A stretch of 48,998 bases of DNA from positions 1-48,998 of the forward strand of contig CAJFVT010000192.1 of assembly GCA_904420525.1 (NCBI GenBank), in the 5' to 3' direction. This stretch comes from an uncultured Clostridia bacterium (GTDB taxonomy: Bacteria > Bacillota > Clostridia > UBA1381). The notes beneath the pieces were generated by a model. That model was not told the origin of the DNA and made no database searches. It was given only the letters and a program-made list of their open reading frames with translations. Numbering within the stretch: the first letter of the stretch is position 1; every line of letters begins with the position of its first letter. Positions 26,070 to 34,935 of this stretch are shown one piece after another. The position numbers and the translations under genes are program-made.

Positions 26070-27050
26070 ATGAAGAAAATAATAAGTACAGCTTTAACTG
26101 TCTGTATGCTTTATGGAATTGCTCCGGCGGCCTTTGCGGCTGAAACTATCGGAGGTCAGATAACACTCACACAGCTTTTAGGCGCAGGACGCGAAAGCGT
26201 TGTATCCGTAAGACTTGACGCTGCCGGTAATACGGCAGCCCCAGCTGTAAGCGAGTTCTACGATCTGGCTGACTCAATGATGCTCACATCGTCATTAAGT
26301 CCTGAGCAGGCCGAATTTGACGGTGTATTCATAACAGCTGAAACAAACGGCGGAGAGTTTTTATATGCTTATGTGAGTGCTTCCGGCGGTGCGGACAGGT
26401 ATTCTGCGATGATGAGCCGATATCCTTACGCTATCTATACTGTAAATGACAGCAGCCAGCTCCATGCGCTGCTCCAAATGGCAGGTATTACCGTGCCAAG
26501 CATCTATACAGACGGTCCCGGAACCGTTTCTGAATGGGCAAAGGATCCTGTGAATAAGGCATATGCGGCAGGACTTATACCATCAGATCTTGAAGTGTCT
26601 GATCTCACCGCACCGATAACACGCGAACAGTTCTGCGAACTTGCTCTATGCACGCTTGCAAAAGACGGTGCGGAAACAATTGACGCATCGTCTGACGTGT
26701 CGGCTTTTTCAGATACCGACAATGCCAGTGTTAATATACTTCATTCGTTGGGAATAATAAACGGAAGGAATGAAACAGAATTCATGCCCGATGAAAGAAT
26801 AACAAGAGAGGAAGCTGCCGCCATACTCTATAGGATGGCGGGATATATGGAGCTTGAGAGTACAGGAAACAGCACTGTTTACAGCGATATGGAGAAGGTC
26901 TCAGATTATGCTAAGGAAGCGGTCGCCGCAGTAACCGAACTTGGTATAATGAATGGAATGAGCGAGACGGAATTTGCTCCTAAGGAGTGCTATACCTCCG
27001 AGCAGGCTGTTATAACTATGCTGAGATTGTATGAAGCAGCTGCGAGATAA
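26070..27050 (+). CDS. Secreted S-layer homology (SLH) domain protein
   Basis: A 326-residue exported protein: signal peptide (1-24), an unrecognised N-terminal domain (about 25-150), then three SLH-like modules, the first divergent (ITREQFCELALCTLAKDG), the second clear (FSDTDNASVNILHSLGIING, ITREEAAAILYRMAG) and the third YSDMEKVSDYAKEAV through MLRLYEA. SLH modules bind secondary wall polymers and hold proteins to the cell surface. GGGAGGTG (26056-26063) fixes ATG 26070; a GTG at 26061 lies inside that site. As last gene of the BlaI operon it is the likely regulated output, or a surface partner of the sensor. Confidence 0.87.
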   Translation: MKKIISTALTVCMLYGIAPAAFAAETIGGQITLTQLLGAGRESVVSVRLDAAGNTAAPAVSEFYDLADSMMLTSSLSPEQAEFDGVFITAETNGGEFLYAYVSASGGADRYSAMMSRYPYAIYTVNDSSQLHALLQMAGITVPSIYTDGPGTVSEWAKDPVNKAYAAGLIPSDLEVSDLTAPITREQFCELALCTLAKDGAETIDASSDVSAFSDTDNASVNILHSLGIINGRNETEFMPDERITREEAAAILYRMAGYMELESTGNSTVYSDMEKVSDYAKEAVAAVTELGIMNGMSETEFAPKECYTSEQAVITMLRLYEAAAR

Positions 27051-27054
27051 CATA

Positions 27055-27087
27055 AATGCCCCTCATGACGCAAGTCTGAGGGGCATT
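27055..27087. terminator. Bidirectional hairpin between converging genes
   Basis: AATGCCCCTCA (27055-27065) pairs perfectly with TGAGGGGCATT (27077-27087). It ends the BlaI operon and probably also the converging gene at 27151-28848; T tracts on both sides are short. Confidence 0.65.
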
Positions 27088-27150
27088 TGTATGTGTGTCT
27101 GTTTAATGATTCATAAGCAAGTCTGTCTTTATAATTTATGAAAAATACTA

Positions 27151-28848
27151 TTAATAACCCATGTAATATACTACGTCAGCAACGTAACCATCAATAGTCC
27201 TTATAAACGCAAGCGGAGGCCGTACATCCTCGGTCACTGCAGTAATCAATGATGTATCCCCGTCCCAAGCTATATATTCTTCAGTATTTAATGTAGTTAA
27301 GATATTTGAGTATATAGACACAGCATTATAGAATGGATCTGATACATATACGAAATCTTTATCATCGAAATCGCTCCAATAATTACATACATATGAATTT
27401 TTTTCAAAAAGCCAAAAATCTTTAATATAATCATTGTTGTACATGATTATTGGAGTTGCAAGACATTCTCCATCTGATGTTTCTATAATTTGAGCTCCGG
27501 TGATAAGCTCAAGAGAATTATTTATTTTTTCGTATATCGGGCCGAAATACACCTCTGTCGGATACCGGCTGTCTGACCATCTATACTCATTCGTTGAAGG
27601 ATCTGCCAATACGTTGCTGTTTAGAATAGAAGAAAAACTTCCGCCTGACTTAGCAGCCGATAAAGCCGAACTGAATAAGCTATCATAGTCAATCATCGTA
27701 CTCATATCAAGCACCTTATATAATTCTCTTATTACTCCTTTATCATTTGTAGAATACACTATAATATCGCCCTTAGTAAATGTGGCTTCTGTATCTGTAT
27801 AATACACGGTATCTTCCATGCCGTTGACCAATACCGGTATGGAGAGATATTGTGAGCCATTGATACCGGAAATTTCAGGCTCAGAGCGTACTATTGCCAA
27901 TGGAGTCAGCGCATATACGCCGACAGATGATGTGATGACTGCATAGCGGTAGACTTCTGTATCAGGTTCAGGATCACAAAGATATACCGTATATTCGCTC
28001 CCATCCGTAAGTTTATCGGGGGTTAGGATACCGGCTTGATCGTTTCCCCGTTCTAAACAAATATTGATATCAATGAGCAATGATGTTTCATCTATCTTGT
28101 ATTTGCCGAAGCTCATGGTCTCTGCGTCATATGTCAGTACACCGCCTACAGCATTACGCTTTTCATCCATAGTAAGCGCTTCATCAGTTATGCTGTAGAC
28201 CACCTCAAGATCATCTATGCGTGAGATGTCAATATCATCTTTTGTGATGATTTCACCATTATATGACGGAGCATTCTCTTTGCCGTAGGTGCCAGTGAGT
28301 ATCTGATAGAACTTATCAGCCTCTGTCTGTTCATTGACCGGGTATTCGCCTACAAATCCAGTATCTGTTACAATGGTGATCATGGGCAGTTTTGAGGCTG
28401 TAGACGGACGAATGCCGATAACGATCCCTTGTTCTCCTGATGAGTCCGGCTCAGCACTATCCTCTGCAAGCTCTGATGCGTTGCTTATAGGAGTACAATT
28501 TCCATCAGCGGTCCACAAAAAAGCTTTTACACTGACTCGATCTGCATCGTAAGGCAGTTTGATCCTGCACCATCCCATATCGAAGCTCGTCTCACCTTCA
28601 TCTATACTTATTATCTCGGAAGCTATGAGAGTCTCGCTGTCATACACGGCAAATATCAGATTTGCCGCACGTTCATCCTTTTCTATCGCTTCCTGTTGCA
28701 TGATAAGCACACTGCTGCCGGTGTTGTCAAATAAAAATTTGGAGGTTTCCGCATCAGATGCGGAAGCCTGCACCATTGTCCCTAAAAAGCAGCATATAGC
28801 TGAGGCAATAAGAACCTTGATCTTTGTTGATATAATTGATGATCCCAT
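27151..28848 (-). CDS. Large secreted protein of unknown function
   Basis: An exported protein of 565 residues that I do not recognise. A signal peptide (about 1-32: basic residues, hydrophobic core, then QASASDA) is followed by beta-rich, acidic sequence without transmembrane helix, catalytic motif or cell-wall sorting signal. The frame is open 35 codons further upstream, but GAGGAGG directly precedes the ATG at 28848 and the promoter lies within the extension, fixing the shorter start. It converges on the SLH gene of the BlaI operon and, like the sensor there, is more AT-rich than its surroundings; a shared envelope role is only a guess. Confidence 0.75.
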   Translation of the reverse strand: MGSSIISTKIKVLIASAICCFLGTMVQASASDAETSKFLFDNTGSSVLIMQQEAIEKDERAANLIFAVYDSETLIASEIISIDEGETSFDMGWCRIKLPYDADRVSVKAFLWTADGNCTPISNASELAEDSAEPDSSGEQGIVIGIRPSTASKLPMITIVTDTGFVGEYPVNEQTEADKFYQILTGTYGKENAPSYNGEIITKDDIDISRIDDLEVVYSITDEALTMDEKRNAVGGVLTYDAETMSFGKYKIDETSLLIDINICLERGNDQAGILTPDKLTDGSEYTVYLCDPEPDTEVYRYAVITSSVGVYALTPLAIVRSEPEISGINGSQYLSIPVLVNGMEDTVYYTDTEATFTKGDIIVYSTNDKGVIRELYKVLDMSTMIDYDSLFSSALSAAKSGGSFSSILNSNVLADPSTNEYRWSDSRYPTEVYFGPIYEKINNSLELITGAQIIETSDGECLATPIIMYNNDYIKDFWLFEKNSYVCNYWSDFDDKDFVYVSDPFYNAVSIYSNILTTLNTEEYIAWDGDTSLITAVTEDVRPPLAFIRTIDGYVADVVYYMGY

Positions 28849-28900
28849 AACAAAAACCTCCTCTTTTGTATGTATATAGGATATCTCCAAATCTGAGATT

Positions 28901-28929
28901 ATTATAACACAGATAGAAATATTTTGCAA
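28901..28929 (-). promoter_or_regulatory. SigA-type promoter of the large secreted protein gene
   Basis: On the minus strand: TTGCAA (28929-28924), 17-base spacer, TATAAT (28906-28901) with extended -10 TG. It lies 53 bases before the start codon. Confidence 0.75.
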
Positions 28930-28967
28930 TGGTTTTAATCGGATTTTATTCAAATATTGTATTTCAA

Positions 28968-29210
28968 TTACATCACGCGCAATTGGGGCGGTCTATGTGC
29001 GGCGGAGACGGCATGCGGTACTTTTATAAGTGTATTGGGGTACAGCGTAAGCAGTCTGCGAAGCTCATACTCCGCTTCGTTTTCATCGTAAATAGGACAG
29101 TATATCACTTTTACATACCTGGCGGAGAATGAATTGACCGCGAGTCTTATACCGAAAAAAAGACCGCAGCCTATAGTCAGTATCACGATAGAATATGCAA
29201 ATATGTACAT
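28968..29210 (-). CDS. Small single-pass membrane protein of unknown function
   Basis: An 80-residue protein: one N-terminal transmembrane helix (about residues 4-26), then a cytoplasmic or external tail with YVKVIYCPIYDENEAEYELR and a proline-containing C-terminus. I do not recognise a family. GGTG (29217-29220) six bases upstream supports ATG 29210 over the TTG at 29219. The reading frame, ribosome binding site and membrane segment make it a likely gene. It points towards the large secreted protein, which has its own promoter. Confidence 0.6.
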   Translation of the reverse strand: MYIFAYSIVILTIGCGLFFGIRLAVNSFSARYVKVIYCPIYDENEAEYELRRLLTLYPNTLIKVPHAVSAAHRPPQLRVM

Positions 29211-29334
29211 AGATAACACCTCTAGCTTTCAGTCAGATTTCTTATTTATATTATGATTTCCATTGTGATTTTGTGAGATTTACCGAAAGTTTCGTGAAGA
29301 AGGTCCGCTTATTGACGAACGGGTCAAAAACGGC

Positions 29335-29363
29335 TTGACAAACGATAAAAAAAAAGGTAAAAT
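29335..29363 (+). promoter_or_regulatory. SigA-type promoter of the aconitase gene
   Basis: TTGACA (29335-29340), 17-base spacer, TAAAAT (29358-29363), followed by a leader of about 65 bases with no obvious terminator. Confidence 0.7.
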
Positions 29364-29435
29364 ATAATTGTTATACCACGTTCGGCCCAGCTGCCGCCGG
29401 GTATTCAGACAGATAACTTTCGAGGAGGAATTACA

Positions 29436-31367
29436 ATGGGATTAACTTTGACCGAAAAGATCCTGTCGGCTCACCTTGTTGAGGGAGAGATGGTAAAGGG
29501 TACCGAGATCGGTATCAGGATAGACCAGACGCTGACACAGGACGCAACAGGTACTATGGCGTATCTTGAATTTGAGGCTATGGGGGTTCCGAGAGTAAAG
29601 ACAGAGCGCTCAGTCGCATATATCGACCACAATACTCTGCAGAACGGATTTATGAACATGGATGACCACCGCTTTATCGGCTCTGTGGCAAAGAAGCATG
29701 GGATCTATTTTTCACGCCCCGGCAATGGTATATGCCATCAGGTTCATTTGGAGCGCTTCGGTGTTCCCGGAAAGACACTTATCGGTTCGGACTCGCACAC
29801 ACCTACCGGCGGCGGTATAGGCATGATAGCTATAGGCGCGGGCGGCATGGACGTTGCAGTCGCTATGGGCGGCGGAACATATTATATAACATGTCCAAAG
29901 GTAGTCAAGGTGGAGCTTACCGGTAAGCTTCAGCCATGGGTAGCGGCAAAGGATGTTATCCTTGAGGTGCTGAGACGGCTTTCAGTTAAGGGCGGCGTAG
30001 GCAAGGTGATCGAATACTGCGGCGAAGGAGTCAAGACACTTTCAGTACCGGAGCGTGCGACAATAACAAATATGGGCGCAGAGCTTGGTGCTACCACATC
30101 TATATTCCCGTCGGATGAGATAACGCGTGAATTCCTTAAGGCCCAGGGCAGAGAGGAAGTATATACTCCTTTGTCAGCTGATGAGGATGCTGTTTATGAT
30201 GAGATCGTAGAGATCAATCTGGGCGAGCTTGCTCCGATGGCAGCCTGCCCGCATTCACCTGATAATGTAAAAACAGTTGATGAGATAGGACCTATGAAGA
30301 TAGATCAGGTATGCATCGGCTCATGCACGAATTCATCGCTTATGGATATGCTTAAGGTCGCGTATATATTAAAGGGCAAGACTGTTCACCCCGATGTTTC
30401 GCTTTCGATAGCTCCGGGCTCAAAGCAGGTGCTTTCAATGCTGGCAGAGAACGGCGCGCTGGCAGATATGCTTGAGGCAGGGGCAAGGGTCCTTGAGAGC
30501 GCATGCGGACCATGTATCGGAATGGGTCAGTCACCGAATTCGGGCGGTATATCGCTCAGGACCTTTAACAGAAACTTTGAGGGGCGTTCAGGCACGGCAG
30601 ACGGACAGATATATCTTGTATCGCCTGAGCTTGCGGCGGCATCCGCGCTTACAGGCGTGCTTACAGATCCGAGAACTCTCGGCGAGATGCCTGAATTTGA
30701 AATGCCGGAGAAGTTCCTTGTAAATGATAACATGATAGTAGAGCCTGTTCCTGAGGAGGAAATGGACAGTGTGGAAGTCCTGCGCGGACCAAACATAAAG
30801 CCGTTCCCGACATCGGAGCCTATGCCTAAGGATATTGAAGCGAAGGTAAGTCTCAAGGTGGGCGATAATATAACAACAGACCACATAATGCCGGCGGGCG
30901 CAAAGATACTTCCGCTCCGTTCAAATATACCGGAGATATCAAAGTATTGCTTCGCTGTATGCGATGAGAGCTTCCACGACAGAGCGCTTGAGATGGGCAA
31001 GAGCATAGTTATAGGCGGTTCAAACTACGGTCAAGGATCATCGCGTGAGCATGCGGCTCTTGCGCCGCTATATCTTGGCGTTAAGGCTGTTATAACGAAG
31101 TCCTTTGCACGTATCCATATGGCGAACCTTATAAACGCGGGTATAGTTCCTATGACCTTCGCAAACGAGGCTGACTATGACAGGATAGATCAGGAGGATG
31201 AGCTTCGGATCGAGAATATAGCAGAACAGATCGCTGCCGGAAACACGGTAAAAGTCACAAATGTGACAAAGGGTTTTGATTTTGATTGTTCTGTTAATTT
31301 CTCTGACAGACAGAAGGAAATGCTTTACGCGGGAGGACTTCTCAACTATACGAAAAATAATTCTTAA
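29436..31367 (+). CDS. acn: Aconitate hydratase
   Basis: Iron-sulfur dehydratase interconverting citrate and isocitrate. The 4Fe-4S ligands are Cys297 in CIGSCTNSS and Cys357 and Cys360 in ACGPCIGMG; GSDSHTPTGGGIGM, and YGQGSSREHAALAP in the swivel domain, are further signatures. At 643 residues it is the short single-chain aconitase common in Clostridia, not the 900-residue AcnA. No citrate synthase or isocitrate dehydrogenase is adjacent. CGAGGAGG precedes the ATG. It has its own promoter and a strong terminator. Relatives acting on homocitrate or isopropylmalate share the fold but differ in length and organisation. Confidence 0.93.
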   Translation: MGLTLTEKILSAHLVEGEMVKGTEIGIRIDQTLTQDATGTMAYLEFEAMGVPRVKTERSVAYIDHNTLQNGFMNMDDHRFIGSVAKKHGIYFSRPGNGICHQVHLERFGVPGKTLIGSDSHTPTGGGIGMIAIGAGGMDVAVAMGGGTYYITCPKVVKVELTGKLQPWVAAKDVILEVLRRLSVKGGVGKVIEYCGEGVKTLSVPERATITNMGAELGATTSIFPSDEITREFLKAQGREEVYTPLSADEDAVYDEIVEINLGELAPMAACPHSPDNVKTVDEIGPMKIDQVCIGSCTNSSLMDMLKVAYILKGKTVHPDVSLSIAPGSKQVLSMLAENGALADMLEAGARVLESACGPCIGMGQSPNSGGISLRTFNRNFEGRSGTADGQIYLVSPELAAASALTGVLTDPRTLGEMPEFEMPEKFLVNDNMIVEPVPEEEMDSVEVLRGPNIKPFPTSEPMPKDIEAKVSLKVGDNITTDHIMPAGAKILPLRSNIPEISKYCFAVCDESFHDRALEMGKSIVIGGSNYGQGSSREHAALAPLYLGVKAVITKSFARIHMANLINAGIVPMTFANEADYDRIDQEDELRIENIAEQIAAGNTVKVTNVTKGFDFDCSVNFSDRQKEMLYAGGLLNYTKNNS

Positions 31368-31373
31368 ACATCT

Positions 31374-31422
31374 GAGGCCGATGCAAAACTCGTTGAGTTT
31401 GCATCGGCCTCATTTTTCTTTT
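31374..31422 (+). terminator. Strong intrinsic terminator after the aconitase gene
   Basis: A 17-18 bp stem, arms 31374-31391 and 31395-31411 with one bulged A and a GTT loop, then ATTTTTCTTTT. Its tip, GCAAAACTC-GTT-GAGTTTGC, resembles the tip of the hairpin at 45129-45165. Confidence 0.93.
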
Positions 31423-31450
31423 ATCACCGTTAGATTTCTCTATTTTTCTA

Positions 31451-31479
31451 TTGCAAAAAAAACGGTCTTGTGGTAATAT
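31451..31479 (+). promoter_or_regulatory. Probable promoter of the uxuA gene group
   Basis: TTGCAA (31451-31456), 17-base spacer, TAATAT (31474-31479) with an extended -10 TGG. A TATAAT at 31479-31484 overlaps it and is an alternative -10. Confidence 0.55.
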
Positions 31480-31524
31480 ATAATTAAGAGAGAGAAGTAT
31501 TATATATATTCGGGAGGAACCGCT

Positions 31525-32595
31525 ATGAAAATGACATTTCGCTGGTACGGCGAGGGCAATGACAGTGTCACGCTTGATCAGATACGTCAGATACCGGGCG
31601 TGGAAGGAATAGTCTGGGCACTGCATAATAAGCAGCCGGGCGAGGTATGGGAAAAAGATGAGATCGCTGAGGTAAAGAGGCAGCTTGATGAATATGGCTT
31701 CAATATGGACGTGGTTGAATCTGTAAACGTGCATGACGACATCAAGATAGGTCTGCCTGCGCGTGACGAATATATTGAAAATTACCGAAAGACACTGCGA
31801 AATCTGAAGGAATTCGGTGTAAAGGTAGTGTGCTACAATTTTATGCCTGTTTTCGACTGGACGAGAACAGATCTCTTCCATCCTGTGGGTGACGGCTCGA
31901 CAGCTTTATTTTATGAAAAAAACAAGATAATAGACGATCCGCAGGAAATGGCAAAATACATACTTGACAAGTGCGGCGATTATACGATGCCCGGATGGGA
32001 GCCTGAGAGAATGGCAAAGCTGCAGGAGCTTTTTGCGGCGTACAAGCCGGTGACAAAGGAGATACTATGGGATAACCTTAAATATTTCCTTGAAGCGCTC
32101 ATGCCTACCTGCCATGAATGTGATATAAAGCTTGCAATACATCCGGATGATCCCCCATGGGACATATTCGGTCTGCCGCGGCTGCTGGTCGACGAGGATT
32201 CGGTCACGCGTTTTGTAAATATGGTGGATGATCCATATAATGCTTTGACTCTATGCTCAGGGTCGCTCAGTGCGAACCCTAAAAATAATGTTGCGGATAT
32301 AGTGAGAAAGCACTGTGACCGGATAGCCTTTGCGCATGTCAGGAACGTAAAGCATTTTGACAACGGTGATTTCAGTGAAGCATCGCACCGTGACTGTGAC
32401 GGTGATACCGGTATACTTGATATTATGAAAGCGTATCATGACTGCGGCTTTAACGGCTACATGCGCCCGGATCACGGCAGACATATATGGGGCGAGAAAT
32501 GCAGACCGGGTTATGGTCTGTATGACCGCGCTCTTGGTATAATGTATCTGCTTGGCATATGGGACACTCTTGAGAAATACGGCATAAACAGCTGA
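31525..32595 (+). CDS. uxuA: Mannonate dehydratase
   Basis: Converts D-mannonate to 2-keto-3-deoxygluconate in glucuronate breakdown. It begins MKMTFRWYGEGNDSVTLDQIRQIP and contains GIVWALHNKQPGEVW, VCYNFMPVFDWTRTDL and LAIHPDDPPW, all characteristic of UxuA; the HPDDPP histidine is among the metal ligands. Length 356 residues is typical. GGGAGG precedes the ATG. uxaC, two steps earlier in the pathway, is 2.3 kb downstream with two unrelated genes between, and the oxidoreductase linking them (UxuB) is not in the window. Confidence 0.95.
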   Translation: MKMTFRWYGEGNDSVTLDQIRQIPGVEGIVWALHNKQPGEVWEKDEIAEVKRQLDEYGFNMDVVESVNVHDDIKIGLPARDEYIENYRKTLRNLKEFGVKVVCYNFMPVFDWTRTDLFHPVGDGSTALFYEKNKIIDDPQEMAKYILDKCGDYTMPGWEPERMAKLQELFAAYKPVTKEILWDNLKYFLEALMPTCHECDIKLAIHPDDPPWDIFGLPRLLVDEDSVTRFVNMVDDPYNALTLCSGSLSANPKNNVADIVRKHCDRIAFAHVRNVKHFDNGDFSEASHRDCDGDTGILDIMKAYHDCGFNGYMRPDHGRHIWGEKCRPGYGLYDRALGIMYLLGIWDTLEKYGINS

Positions 32596-32642
32596 CAGCT
32601 CGTAGCGGAGCGGGATCGGCGCTTCACACGGAGGTAATAGCT

Positions 32643-34250
32643 ATGAGGATAATGTTTATCGGAGCGGCTCACGAGGTGACAGGTTCTTGTACTCTTGTAG
32701 AGGCCGCCGGAAGAAAGATACTTATTGACTGCGGTATGGAGCAGGGAGTGGATCTGTATGAGAATACACCCCTGCCGCTGGAACCATCGGAGATAGACTG
32801 CGTGCTTCTCACGCATGCGCATATAGACCATTCCGGAAAGCTTCCGCTTTTATCAGCGCGCGGCTTTAATGGCAGGATATATGCAACCGAGGCTACGGTA
32901 AAGCTGTGCGAGATCATGCTTATGGATTCTGCGCATATACAGGAGCAGGAGGCTAAATGGCGCACAAGGAAGTCGCTCAGAGGCGGCGGCGGGGAATACA
33001 TACCTTTGTATACGACCCTTGATACAGAGGAGGCTCTGAAAAAATTCAGAGGCTGTTCCTATGACCGTGAATACCCGCTCTATGACGGAGTAAGCATACG
33101 TTTTCTGGATGCCGGGCACCTTCTTGGCTCATCAAGCATAGAATTATCCGTAACGGAAAATGGTGTAACACGTGTTATACTGTTTTCCGGCGATCTGGGC
33201 AATACTGACAGACCACTGATACGCGATCCGCAGAAGCCGGAAAATGCCGACATTGTAATTGTCGAATCGACTTATGGAACACGCACTCATCCGGAGCGAA
33301 AGGATTATAAGGCGCAGCTTACAGATATCTGCCAAAGGACCTTTGACCGCGGAGGAAATGTCGTTATCCCGTCATTTGCAGTCGGGAGAACTCAGGAGCT
33401 GCTGTTCCTGTTCCGCGAGATAAAGGAAGAGGGACTTGTAAAAGGGCATGACGGATTTCCTGTTTGGGTGGATAGTCCTCTATCTGTTGCCGCAACAAAT
33501 ATATACGACGGCGGCATGGAGGAATATTACGATGATGAAACGCTTCGGCTGATCGCGCAGGGAATAGATGTTTTGAAATTTTCCGATCTTCGTCTTTCAG
33601 TCTCTACAGAGGATTCAATGGCCATCAATTTTAACGAAGAGCCGAAGGTCATTATTTCATCGAGCGGCATGTGCGAGGCAGGCAGGATAAGGCACCATTT
33701 GAAACACAATCTCTGGAAGCCGGAAAATACTATACTGTTTGTAGGCTATCAATCTGAGGGTACGCTCGGAAGAAAGCTTTTGAATGGCGCAGATGAGGTA
33801 AAGCTGTTCGGCGAAATGATCCATGTTAACGCAAGGATCGAGCAGATGGACGGCATAAGCGGTCACGCTGACAGGACTATGCTTCTCGGCTGGCTTGGGA
33901 GCCTGAAGAGGCCGCCCATGCAGGTGTTTGTAAATCATGGAGCTGACGAGGTGACGGACCTGTTTGCAGCAAGTATAAAGGAGACGCTTGGCTTCAACGC
34001 GCTTGCGCCTTACAGCGGCGGCACGTACGATCTGAAAACACTTGAATGTATAGCTGAGGGCAATAAAGAAAGATTTATAAGACCTGCGGCGCAGGGTCAG
34101 AAGAAAAAGACTTCTCTTGTATTTGAGAGACTCATCAGCGCCGGAAAACGGCTTATGGTTGTTATTGAGCATAACCGAGGCGGGGCAAATAAGGATCTTG
34201 CAAAATTTGCTGACCAGATCGATGCGCTTGCGCGTAAATGGGACAGATAA
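32643..34250 (+). CDS. Metallo-beta-lactamase/beta-CASP RNA-processing family protein
   Basis: A 535-residue cytoplasmic hydrolase of the beta-CASP group, whose members include RNA nucleases of the CPSF type. The metal motif HAHIDH is at 58-63, further ligands in DAGHLLGSS and FSGDLGN; the beta-CASP part has VIPSFAVGRTQELL, SSSGMCEAGRIRHHL, and ISGHADR with VFVNHG. The C-terminal 80 residues (LVFERLISAGKRLM onward) form an extra domain. Substrate unknown. CGGAGG upstream supports the ATG. It sits between uxuA and uxaC, which suggests co-transcription without a known metabolic connection. Confidence 0.88.
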   Translation: MRIMFIGAAHEVTGSCTLVEAAGRKILIDCGMEQGVDLYENTPLPLEPSEIDCVLLTHAHIDHSGKLPLLSARGFNGRIYATEATVKLCEIMLMDSAHIQEQEAKWRTRKSLRGGGGEYIPLYTTLDTEEALKKFRGCSYDREYPLYDGVSIRFLDAGHLLGSSSIELSVTENGVTRVILFSGDLGNTDRPLIRDPQKPENADIVIVESTYGTRTHPERKDYKAQLTDICQRTFDRGGNVVIPSFAVGRTQELLFLFREIKEEGLVKGHDGFPVWVDSPLSVAATNIYDGGMEEYYDDETLRLIAQGIDVLKFSDLRLSVSTEDSMAINFNEEPKVIISSSGMCEAGRIRHHLKHNLWKPENTILFVGYQSEGTLGRKLLNGADEVKLFGEMIHVNARIEQMDGISGHADRTMLLGWLGSLKRPPMQVFVNHGADEVTDLFAASIKETLGFNALAPYSGGTYDLKTLECIAEGNKERFIRPAAQGQKKKTSLVFERLISAGKRLMVVIEHNRGGANKDLAKFADQIDALARKWDR

Positions 34251-34274
34251 ATAACAGAAAGGAATTGTTTAAGT

Positions 34275-34856
34275 ATGAAGATTTGTGTATTCGGTGCAGC
34301 AAGCAATGAGATAGATTTAAAATATGTAGACAGTGTCGAAAATCTTTGTGAATCGCTTGCAGGACGCGGACATGAGCTTGTTTTCGGAGCAGGAGCAAAC
34401 GGACTCATGGGCGCCGCGGCGCGCGGAATGAAACGGGGAGGCGGAAAGATCACGGGTGTGATTCCTAAGTTTTTCCGTGACGAGACTATAGAAGAGATAT
34501 ATTCTGAGTGTGACGAGCTTATTTTTACAGATACCATGCAGGAACGAAAGAAAACAATGGAGGACATTGCAGATGCGTTTGTAATCGTTCCGGGAGGGAT
34601 CGGAACATTTGAAGAGCTTTTTGAGGTGCTCACACTTAAACAGCTCGGCAGACACCGCAAGCCTATAGTATTCTACAATCTGTTTGGATATTACGACAAT
34701 CTAATGGCGTTCATGCATCACTGCTCAGATGAGGGCTTTATACGTAAAAACTGCCATATGCTCTATAATGTAACAGATAATAATGAGGATCTGTTCGATT
34801 TTGTAGAGAACAGCGCACCGCTGAATTTCTCGGTAAGCGACCTGAAGCACAGTTGA
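34275..34856 (+). CDS. LOG-family (TIGR00730) nucleotide phosphoribohydrolase-like protein
   Basis: A 193-residue Rossmann-fold protein: FGAGANGLMGAAARG (about residues 38-51) and PGGIGTFEE (106-114), the PGGxGTxxE signature of the LOG family, whose studied members cleave nucleoside 5'-monophosphates, including cytokinin ribotides, to base and ribose phosphate. In bacteria the usual role is probably nucleotide salvage or housecleaning. AAAGGAAT upstream supports the ATG. It lies 24 bases after the beta-CASP gene and about 80 before uxaC. Confidence 0.9.
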   Translation: MKICVFGAASNEIDLKYVDSVENLCESLAGRGHELVFGAGANGLMGAAARGMKRGGGKITGVIPKFFRDETIEEIYSECDELIFTDTMQERKKTMEDIADAFVIVPGGIGTFEELFEVLTLKQLGRHRKPIVFYNLFGYYDNLMAFMHHCSDEGFIRKNCHMLYNVTDNNEDLFDFVENSAPLNFSVSDLKHS

Positions 34857-34935
34857 TATTGTGTGCCGTGATCGCGGCATATGATCATATATTAGGGCAG
34901 AGAGAGAAATTTATATATGGAGGTACTTTTTTGAA

